A stretch of DNA of 64,000 bases from Desulfobulbus oralis. GTDB taxonomy: Bacteria; Desulfobacterota; Desulfobulbia; Desulfobulbales; Desulfobulbaceae. Of the stretch, positions 57,439 through 64,000 are shown one piece after another. Both the position numbers and the translations under genes were made by a program. The notes beneath the pieces are model-generated. The model searched no databases and was not told where the DNA came from. It saw only the letters and a program-made list of their open reading frames with translations. Within the stretch, counting starts at the first letter, position 1. The number at the start of each line of letters is the position of its first letter. Location: NCBI RefSeq assembly GCF_002952055.1, contig NZ_CP021255.1, forward strand, positions 1,056,851 to 1,120,850. Reading direction: 5' to 3'.

Positions 57439-58287
57439 ATGGCAGAGAGCAAACGGACAGCAGGTGGCCTAGAAGGATATGATCCCTCAATGTTTGATAA
57501 GCCGTCAGTAACGGTGGATATCCTCGTCGTAACGGCAGGAAAGAGAAAAAAAGGAGGAAGGGCCGACGAAAGCGGGGATGGCTCGGGGATGAAAACCGCC
57601 TCTTTACGGCGGCGAGGTTCCGCGAAAGAACGGGTGGAACCAGCCCTGCAATTGCTTCTGGTCAAGAGAGATAATGAGCCCTTTCGTGATTTCTGGGCTT
57701 TGCCCGGCGGTTTTGTTGGCATGCATGATGAGCTCGAAGACACGGCGCGGCGGAAACTTGCCGAGAAAGCGTGCGTTGAAGGGGCGTATATGGAGCAGTT
57801 ATATACATTCGGAGGAGTGGAGCGCGATCCAAGGATGCGGATCATTTCCGTTGCATATCTGGCTCTCGTCCCGGAAGGTGCGGTTCGGTTCGAGCCGGGA
57901 AACACCGTGTCTGATGCAGCGCTTTTCAATGTCGAAAGAAGAGAGGAAGGTATTGTCCTGAGTTCCGCCATGGGCGTGGAAATCAAGCTGGAGTCTCTGG
58001 CTTTTGATCATGGGCATATCATATCTGTCGGCCTTGAAAGGATGCGGGGTAAGGTGGATTATACCAGCATCATATTTGAGCTCCTCCGTAGCAAGTCGGA
58101 CTTCACGCTTCTGGAGCTCAAGAGGGCCTATGACTGTCTGAAAGGCGAAGAAAGCAATTTATCTAATTTTCGGAAGATGATCATGAAACGATATCTGGAT
58201 CAGGGCTTTATGGAAGAAAGCGGGCATACGACGAAACGAAATTCCGTTCGTGAGGCAAAGTGTTACCGGGTGAGAGCGAAGGATTGA
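57439..58287 (+). CDS. Nudix/winged-helix protein, NrtR-like, with degenerate Nudix box
   Basis: 282 aa. N-terminal Nudix fold with ALPGGFVGMHDELEDTARRK followed by LAEKA: the catalytic REUxEE of active Nudix enzymes is RKLAEKA, so hydrolysis is unlikely. YTFGGVERDPRMRIISVAYLAL is typical of the NrtR/ADP-ribose-pyrophosphatase branch. A C-terminal winged helix (FTLLELKRAYDCL, FRKMIMKRYLDQGFM) indicates a DNA-binding repressor that senses a nucleotide ligand. A low-complexity basic insert (about 33-62) is unusual. Last gene of the operon. Confidence 0.82.
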   Translation: MAESKRTAGGLEGYDPSMFDKPSVTVDILVVTAGKRKKGGRADESGDGSGMKTASLRRRGSAKERVEPALQLLLVKRDNEPFRDFWALPGGFVGMHDELEDTARRKLAEKACVEGAYMEQLYTFGGVERDPRMRIISVAYLALVPEGAVRFEPGNTVSDAALFNVERREEGIVLSSAMGVEIKLESLAFDHGHIISVGLERMRGKVDYTSIIFELLRSKSDFTLLELKRAYDCLKGEESNLSNFRKMIMKRYLDQGFMEESGHTTKRNSVREAKCYRVRAKD

Positions 58288-58923
58288 ATTTCAGCGTGTC
58301 CTGGCAGAAATAAAGATGAAGAATTTTTTATCAATTTGGAACTATTTTATTAACAATATCGAGCTCAGATGTATAAATAACAGGCTCTAGACCATCAGGT
58401 ATTTGTTATTTTTCATCAATAATTTTATATTGGATGACAGTTGAGGTGACGATCGGTTATAGCGATATGCATACTCTTTGGGATGGAGTTCATAAATTCT
58501 ACTTTATATTATGAGCTTTGCAATACTGCGTTTTATAAAATTCAGGAATGCCTAGATAACGTTGATATAAAGGTAGATTCAAGTTATAACTGCATTAGTA
58601 ATGATAATAGCTAATTGAAAAAGTTGCATCAATGTGTATTGCAAGTAAAATTGTGTAAGATGGATTATTAACTCGCCGACTCTTCGTTACTTGGTATTTG
58701 AAATTCTTGTAGCATGTTACCTGAAGTATAATTTATCAACTGGGTGCTAGTCGAACTATACATTGGCAATGTGAATCTGTGCCTATGACACCTTGCTATA
58801 TATCAATATAATTTTATAGCGTCATCAGAATGGTTAACCTATAGAGAAGGATGCATAAATCATGATTTTATGAATCATATATCAATTTATCATGCCCAAA
58901 CAAACAGTAGCGGAGGAGAAACT
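58288..58923. other. AT-rich intergenic region
   Basis: 636 bases with no credible gene. It holds the second dispersed repeat copy (58615-58722) and the promoter region of the nitroreductase gene. Confidence 0.5.
58615..58722. repeat. Dispersed ~108-bp repeat, copy 2
   Basis: Aligns end to end with 12869-12977 in the same orientation with a few small gaps. This copy is more AT-rich, matching its surroundings, so it has been here long enough to drift or came with the local DNA. Confidence 0.6.
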
Positions 58924-59526
58924 ATGTCAGAATTTTTAAAACTGCAAACAACACGTCGATCTATCTATGCACTTGGAAAAAACGTGCCTTTCTCGACCTC
59001 GGCATTGATTGAACTGATAGAAAGGGCTATCACGCAGACACCATCTGCATTCAATTCACAAACGAGCCGGGCAGTGCTTTTGTTCGGTCAGGAATCTAAA
59101 GATTTCTGGAGACACCTCACCGCCAGCGCTTTGGAGAAGATAATGCCGGCAGATGCATTTGAACAAACAAAAGAGAAGCTGGCTGGATTTGCCGCAGGTA
59201 TTGGGACCATTCTTTTTTTTGAAGATCAGGATGTGATCACCACTTTGGAAGAAAAGTATCCGCGGTATGCTGAGAATTTCAAGCTGTGGTCGGAACAATC
59301 GCACGGCATTGCCCTCTATGCGACCTGGTTGGCATTGGCTGAACGAGGTATTGGTATGAGCGTCCAGCACTACAATCCTCTTGTTGATGTGCAGGTAGCC
59401 GAAAAGTACGCGTTGCCCCAGAGCTGGCGGCTTCGGGCACAAGCTCCTTTCGGCTCGATCGAAGCTCCTGCGGGTGAAAAGGGATTTATGGACAGGGCAG
59501 AGCGCTTCAAGGTGTTCGGGGACTGA
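58924..59526 (+). CDS. Nitroreductase family protein
   Basis: 200 aa FMN-dependent oxidoreductase of the small type. LKLQTTRRSIYALG (FMN phosphate-binding arginines), TPSAFNSQTSRAVLLFG and AERGIGMSVQHYNPL are characteristic. ATG 58924 is behind GGAGGAG. The natural substrate is unknown; such enzymes reduce quinones or nitro compounds. Confidence 0.88.
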   Translation: MSEFLKLQTTRRSIYALGKNVPFSTSALIELIERAITQTPSAFNSQTSRAVLLFGQESKDFWRHLTASALEKIMPADAFEQTKEKLAGFAAGIGTILFFEDQDVITTLEEKYPRYAENFKLWSEQSHGIALYATWLALAERGIGMSVQHYNPLVDVQVAEKYALPQSWRLRAQAPFGSIEAPAGEKGFMDRAERFKVFGD

Positions 59527-59659
59527 TTCCCTGCCCGTTTAGCCGGAGGAGCGGCTTCTTGCTCTGCCAGTTGGCCCGGCAGGCCTGTTTGTATGGCATG
59601 GGGATATGCTGTCCAGTGGGTTCGTGGCTCGTTTTCAATCGGCTGTTTGTCAATGCCTG

Positions 59660-60085
59660 TTAAAAATTGGTAAAGGTAATGGTGGTATTCGGTTGCTGCC
59701 GGATTGCGCCGGCATATCCGTAGGCTGTTAACAGCTCTTTCAGCAGTTGCAGTACCCTGGCCTGCTCTTCTTCGGGAGGAATGGGCGCAAAACGGGGATT
59801 GAAGCCAAAAAATGTCCAGGTCACGCTTGGCGCACCAAAATTGGTGTCATCGTCCATAAAAAACTCATAGTAGCGGCCCTGGTCGTAGAGCAGCCATTCC
59901 GCGTGGTAGCCGCCGCCCATGCCTGGCCGCTGCTGGCAGAGTTTAGTGAGCCAGAGCTCGCGTTCGGCATCCCGCGTCCAGTTGTAGGGCGGGGAAGGGA
60001 AGCCCTCCATTTTGCGAAAAAGATCAAGCGGGGCAATAAACTTTTTTTCGTCCTCTTTTGAGATGTACTCATTCACTAAGGCCAT
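59660..60085 (-). CDS. Hypothetical cytoplasmic protein
   Basis: 141 aa, start behind AGGAGG. Rich in aromatic residues (YNWTRDAERELWL, YYEFFMDDDTNFG, TWTFFGFNPRFAPI). No signal peptide or helix pattern of a membrane protein, and no family recognised. It converges with the nitroreductase gene. Confidence 0.6.
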   Translation of the reverse strand: MALVNEYISKEDEKKFIAPLDLFRKMEGFPSPPYNWTRDAERELWLTKLCQQRPGMGGGYHAEWLLYDQGRYYEFFMDDDTNFGAPSVTWTFFGFNPRFAPIPPEEEQARVLQLLKELLTAYGYAGAIRQQPNTTITFTNF

Positions 60086-60491
60086 AATGCTGCCTCCTGA
60101 GAAGTGATGAAAAATCTTTGCGTTGGCCCATGGACCACCCTTTCAGGTACCTGTACCACATGCTGTATGCCGGACAAGCAAAAAGGAAGGTTGAAATTTT
60201 AAGCGCTTATGTATTCGGGCCTGTTTGATGCCCGTGGCAGCGCCGTCTGCGGCGTACAGCTCTCCTCATTTTGAAGGAATCTCGCCCACAAACGGCTCTC
60301 CATTTTCATTTTCCGGCATGGCAGCCTGTTGCGGGCCGCCTGCGGTCACGCGGTGCCGCCTTTATCCAACCGGGGGCTTTCCTGTTGTCATGCGGCAGTC
60401 GAACCGGTAGAATGCCGCAGATTCCGCAAAAACTGCCGGCACCTACCCTGTGTTTTTGGCAATCCATCCCATTTGAAAGAGGAGAATGGCC
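60086..60491. other. Intergenic region, nothing recognised
   Basis: About 400 bases between divergent genes, with no ORF carrying a ribosome site. It should hold two promoters; none could be picked with confidence. Confidence 0.4.
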
Positions 60492-60989
60492 ATGCGTTTA
60501 TTTTGCTGTACTTTGACCCTGTTGCTCTGCACCCTGACGGCTGGCAATGCCCTGGCCGAACACCGGCTTGGCGGCGGCGTCAATTACTGGGTCATGCTTA
60601 AGGACCTGGATGACAAGGATTTTGACGATAAGGGGCTGTCGTATCTGGTGAGCTATCAGTACTGGAAGGGGCCTTTTGGCGTGGAGCTGGCTGGGGAGCT
60701 GCTGCCCAAACGTCTCGATGAAACCGCTCTGGCGCCGCAGGCCTATCTGCTCTTCGGCGGCACCCTGTATGCCGGCGGAGGCATTGGCATTATCTACAGC
60801 GACGGCGACTTTGCCAAACAACCCTTCTTTGCGCTCAAGGCAGGGGTCAATCTGGAGCTGATCCCACACACCTTTGTGGATATTTCCGCCAATTACCGCT
60901 TCTCAAACAAGGAAGACCTGCGCGACGAGACCAAGGGCGTGGATACGGACACTGTCTTTCTGGGCGCTGCCTTCCGCTTTGCCCTGTAG
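60492..60989 (+). CDS. Small outer-membrane beta-barrel protein
   Basis: 165 aa from ATG 60492 (AGGAGA 7 bases upstream; an ATG two codons earlier is too close to it). Signal peptide ending GNALA, then alternating amphipathic strands and a C-terminal phenylalanine-containing strand (FLGAAFRFAL), the usual outer-membrane assembly signal. Eight strands would fit an OmpA/OmpW-size barrel. Ligand unknown. Confidence 0.75.
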   Translation: MRLFCCTLTLLLCTLTAGNALAEHRLGGGVNYWVMLKDLDDKDFDDKGLSYLVSYQYWKGPFGVELAGELLPKRLDETALAPQAYLLFGGTLYAGGGIGIIYSDGDFAKQPFFALKAGVNLELIPHTFVDISANYRFSNKEDLRDETKGVDTDTVFLGAAFRFAL

Positions 60990-61012
60990 AGCCGCGGCCC
61001 TGCGGAACGAAC

Positions 61013-61051
61013 CAATACTCCGGCGCTCGGCTGTGGCCGGAGTATTGTTTT
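61013..61051 (+). terminator. Rho-independent terminator
   Basis: CAATACTCCGGC pairs perfectly with GCCGGAGTATTG over an 11-base loop, followed by TTTT. Confidence 0.88.
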
Positions 61052-61149
61052 GACAGCGCCAGCAGGCGCTGTGCCGATACGGGTTTGCCTAGCCTCTCCC
61101 GAGCCCCGGCCGGCGGCCTGCCAGCCCTTCTGCCACGCGCCATCCAGCC

Positions 61150-62415
61150 ATGCATACGCCCCGTTGCCTTTTTCCCCTGTGCTGTCTCTTTTTGACGCTC
61201 ATGTGCGGCGGCGTTTTTGCCGCTCAGCCGCGACCGGAAAAGGCTGCTGCCATGCGGCCGGAAACACCCGAGCCCAAACGTTTTGCCGTTCGGGACAACC
61301 GGCTTTTGGATTTGCGGGCGCCGGGCGCGCCCGTTTTTCTCAGGGGCATGGGCTATTCGCCCTTTCTGATTGGCGAATCGCCGCTGCACGGCGACTCGCC
61401 GGCGGATGACGGCCGCTATGCGCTGCATCTGCCCATGATGCGGCAGATGGGCGTCAACTATCTGCACCTGTTCCCCCGCCACATGCCTGCCGGCTTTTTC
61501 GCGGCTCTGGACAGGGAGAATTTCGTCTACGGCCAGGACATCTGGCTTTCGCCCTACGAGAGCGACTACCTGGAGCCCGGCTATCAGGAACGGCAGATGG
61601 CGATCATCAAAGAGGTGATTGACCACAACTATCGGGTGGGTCGTCCGGAGCGGCTGGTGCTCTTTTCCATTGGCGACGAACTGCGGCCTGCCTCGGTTAC
61701 GGCCACCAACCGGGCGCATCCCGAGGTCACCGCTTTTACCGGCAAACATGTGGTGGTGCGGCACAGAAATCCCAGTGAAGTCGCCATGGCCATGCTCATC
61801 GACAGGGCCATTGACTATGAGCTCAGCCGCTATGGTCAGCGGCACCTGTACTGCCACACCAGCTTTTCCCACATCGGCCCGATCAGCGACCGGCCCGACT
61901 TGGAGGTGGCGGCTGAAGACGCGATGCTGCCGGACATGGGCGATCTGATCTGCCTGAATCTCTACACCTATGCCAACGCGGTGCGCAGCTCGGGTCCTGG
62001 CCGCAGGACCGGCACCAGCTATCAGGGTTATCTGGAGCAGCTCGCCTGGGAAAGCCACAAGCCGGTGCTCATTGGTCAGGTCGGCTTTTCCACCTCGCCC
62101 ACAGAGCCGAATCCAAAGGTACCCGGCTTTGGCGGCCACAAGGCGGAGGAGGTGGCCAGGCATTTTGTCCAGATCTGGCGGGATCTGCACACGGCACAGG
62201 GCAAGGAGCACTTCTGCGGACTGGCCTTTTTCGAATGGCAGGACGAATGGTGGAAGAGCGGCGAAACCTGGGATGATCCTGCCCATCATGCACCGGAAGA
62301 CCCTGAGGAGTGGTTCGGCATCTTTGAGCTGGGGCCGGACAATAGGTTGCTGCCCAAGGGCAGGGTGCCGGACACGGTGCGGCGCTTGTATACGGAGCAG
62401 GCCGATGCGCATTGA
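61150..62415 (+). CDS. Secreted glycoside-hydrolase-like TIM-barrel protein
   Basis: 421 aa with signal peptide (residues 1-24, cleavage after FAA). FLRGMGYSPFLIGESPL near the N-terminus, MRQMGVNYLHLF, FSIGDELRP (possible acid/base glutamate), VLIGQVGFSTSP and FFEWQDEWWK near the C-terminus follow the strand order of GH2/GH5-type catalytic barrels. The exact family and substrate cannot be told from sequence alone. The stop overlaps the deaminase gene by 11 bases. Confidence 0.65.
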   Translation: MHTPRCLFPLCCLFLTLMCGGVFAAQPRPEKAAAMRPETPEPKRFAVRDNRLLDLRAPGAPVFLRGMGYSPFLIGESPLHGDSPADDGRYALHLPMMRQMGVNYLHLFPRHMPAGFFAALDRENFVYGQDIWLSPYESDYLEPGYQERQMAIIKEVIDHNYRVGRPERLVLFSIGDELRPASVTATNRAHPEVTAFTGKHVVVRHRNPSEVAMAMLIDRAIDYELSRYGQRHLYCHTSFSHIGPISDRPDLEVAAEDAMLPDMGDLICLNLYTYANAVRSSGPGRRTGTSYQGYLEQLAWESHKPVLIGQVGFSTSPTEPNPKVPGFGGHKAEEVARHFVQIWRDLHTAQGKEHFCGLAFFEWQDEWWKSGETWDDPAHHAPEDPEEWFGIFELGPDNRLLPKGRVPDTVRRLYTEQADAH

Positions 62416-63001
62416 GCCCTTTGAGTGCCGGCTGACGCTGCCGGCCTGGGTCTGGGAGGAAATGGCGGCCCTGCCGGATCGCCTGGAAACCCGGGAGGAG
62501 CGGGTGGCTGCTGTCATCCGTTTCGCCCGGCTGAACACGGAGCGGGGAACCGGCGGGCCCTTTGCCGCAGGCGTCTTCGAGCGAGATTCCGGGCAGGTGC
62601 TGATGCTGGCGGTCAATCGGGTGGTGCCCCTGGCCTGCTCGTCCCTGCACGCGGAGATCATGGCGCTTTCGCTGGCGCAGGCGCGGCTGGGCTGCTTTGA
62701 TCTGGGGGCGCAGGGCCTGCCGGTCTTTGAGCTGGTGGTCAACTGGATGCCCTGCGCCATGTGCTTTGGCGCCGTGCTGTGGTCTGGCGTCCGCTCCCTG
62801 GTGGTGGCCGGCTCCGGCCCGGAGATGGCGGCCATGACCGGCTTTGATGAAGGCCCCCTGCCGCCGGACTGGCAGGATCAACTCGCCCGGCGGGGCATTG
62901 CCTTTCATGGCGATGTGGCCAGGGAGGCGGCGCTCGATGCCTTCCGTGCATTCGTCGCCAGTGGTGCAGCGGTGTACAACGGCAGGCAGGGCAGGCTCTG
63001 A
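62405..63001 (+). CDS. CMP/dCMP-type nucleoside deaminase
   Basis: 198 aa. Zinc site HAE (H82, E84) and PCAMC (C117, C120) of the cytidine-deaminase-like superfamily, arranged as in guanine deaminase and TadA relatives. The N-terminus is longer than in TadA, so a free-base or nucleoside substrate is more likely than tRNA. Overlaps the preceding secreted protein gene by 11 bases, an odd pairing of an exported and a cytoplasmic product. Confidence 0.8.
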   Translation: MRIEPFECRLTLPAWVWEEMAALPDRLETREERVAAVIRFARLNTERGTGGPFAAGVFERDSGQVLMLAVNRVVPLACSSLHAEIMALSLAQARLGCFDLGAQGLPVFELVVNWMPCAMCFGAVLWSGVRSLVVAGSGPEMAAMTGFDEGPLPPDWQDQLARRGIAFHGDVAREAALDAFRAFVASGAAVYNGRQGRL

Positions 63002-63169
63002 GGCGAAGCTCGTCGGGCTCCCGCAGAACCTGCGCGCTGGCCCTTGCCCCGGCCGGGGGCTCGCACCCGCGGGCCTGACCCTTTCTGGATATGTTAACGA
63101 GATTGAACAGGAAATATGGCCTGTCCGCCCAGCCGCCCGGGCGGTCAACAGACAGGAGTTCCAAAAGCC

Positions 63170-63889
63170 ATGCACGATATTCCCCTGAATGAACGCATCA
63201 TTTTCGCCCTTGATTTTTCCACGCCGCAGGAGGCCAGAGCCTGGGTTGACCGTCTGGATGGACAGGTCAGATTTTTCAAGGTAGGACTGCAACTGTTTCT
63301 TGCCGGCTGGTGGCCAATCATCGACTACATCACCGACCGGGGCAACAAGGTCATGGTGGATCTCAAGTTTTTTGACATTCCGGAGACGGTTGCCCTGGCG
63401 GTGGCACAGTTGCGGGACCGGCATGTGACCTTTGCCACCGTCCACGGCAATGACCCCATCATCCGGGCTGCGGTGGCCAGCCGCGGCGATGATTTGAAAA
63501 TTCTGGCGGTGACCGTGCTCACCAGTTTCGACGAGACCGACATGCGGGCCATGGGCATGCAGGGCAGGGTGGAGGATCTGGTCCTCATGCGGGCGCGCAA
63601 GGCGCTGGACCTGCATTGCGACGGCGTAGTCGCCTCGGCCCGCGAGGCCAGGGTCCTGAGCGGGCTTGACCGGAATTTCATTGTCGTTACGCCCGGCATC
63701 CGGCCCGGCGCCAACATCGACGTGATTCAAAACGACGACCAGAAGCGGGTGGCCACGGCCAGAGCGGCCATCAGCGATGGCGCGGACTATGTGGTCATCG
63801 GCCGGCCCATCAGCCGTGCCCCCGATCCGCTGGCCGCTGTGGCGGAGATTCAGCGGGAAATCGGCGAAGCGCTGGGTGGCAGGCCTTAG
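63170..63889 (+). CDS. pyrF: Orotidine 5'-phosphate decarboxylase
   Basis: 239 aa. Last step of UMP synthesis. Catalytic motif DLKFFDIPETV (DxKxxD) and the phosphate-gripper region VVIGRPISRAPDP are present. Start ATG 63170 behind ACAGGAG. The 111 bases after it to the window end show no gene. Confidence 0.96.
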   Translation: MHDIPLNERIIFALDFSTPQEARAWVDRLDGQVRFFKVGLQLFLAGWWPIIDYITDRGNKVMVDLKFFDIPETVALAVAQLRDRHVTFATVHGNDPIIRAAVASRGDDLKILAVTVLTSFDETDMRAMGMQGRVEDLVLMRARKALDLHCDGVVASAREARVLSGLDRNFIVVTPGIRPGANIDVIQNDDQKRVATARAAISDGADYVVIGRPISRAPDPLAAVAEIQREIGEALGGRP

Positions 63890-64000
63890 GCCTGCTGCGG
63901 CACCCGGGACGAATGCCATGCTCAGGTCGGCGGCAAGCGGGGCAGGTCTTGGCCAACTGTGGGCCTGCCGGGGAGGGGGACTCGGGCAAGGCGCCCTTTA

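Overview
The window is a high-GC bacterial chromosome segment, most likely from a sulfate-reducing Desulfobacterota (Desulfobulbaceae-like) organism. This placement is inferred from gene content: a two-subunit methylmalonyl-CoA mutase operon with MeaB under a cobalamin riboswitch, a DUF362/4Fe-4S protein, a small one-cluster ferredoxin, HslUV and deltaproteobacterial-type housekeeping genes. No rRNA or tRNA gene was recognised.

Layout. 1-12.5 kb: housekeeping and propionate metabolism (end of an EngB-like GTPase, ileS-lspA-fabD, a Tim44-like protein, then on the minus strand ogt, meaB and both mutase subunits, preceded by a B12 riboswitch). 12.5-18.4 kb: an accessory, partly AT-rich stretch. 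Here a chimeric insert (IS30 transposase tail plus Rhs fragment) has broken the membrane domain at the end of a B12-type radical-SAM protein, followed by small orphan genes. 18.5-37.8 kb: core genes again (ydbH-ynbE-ydbL envelope operon, an L,D-transpeptidase, metY, comF, plsC, a K+ channel/RCK protein, a DUF4139 protein, xerC, hslVU, a truncated fic, a DUF362 ferredoxin protein, a Gdx-type guanidinium exporter, a ferredoxin, an AsnC-like protein).

38-52.3 kb: a complete type I-E CRISPR-Cas locus. It has a truncated extra cas3, a full cas3, then cse1, cse2, cas6e, cas7e, cas5e, cas1 and cas2. A solitary repeat-like hairpin sits exactly on the ribosome binding site of cas1. The array has about 51 repeats, then a 138-bp break and a second block of 19 repeats with mixed repeat variants. 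The leader end carries a mutated first repeat and a tandem duplication of three repeat-spacer units.

52.3-54.5 kb: the distal end of the array is fused to a prophage remnant: a 5'-truncated MuF head protein with a C-terminal toxin-like domain, a small putative immunity protein, a prohead-protease stub and an IS5 relic.

54.5-58.3 kb: an AT-richer four-gene operon with a near-perfect sigma70 promoter and operator-like palindrome. It encodes an unrecognised protein, a von Willebrand A protein, an adenylosuccinate-synthetase-like enzyme and a Nudix/winged-helix protein with a degenerate Nudix box. This is the best candidate in the window for an undescribed system: a nucleotide-linked, self-regulated module beside a CRISPR locus and prophage debris.

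58.3-64 kb: an AT-rich gap, a nitroreductase, an orphan gene, an outer-membrane protein, a secreted glycosidase-like protein, a deaminase and pyrF.
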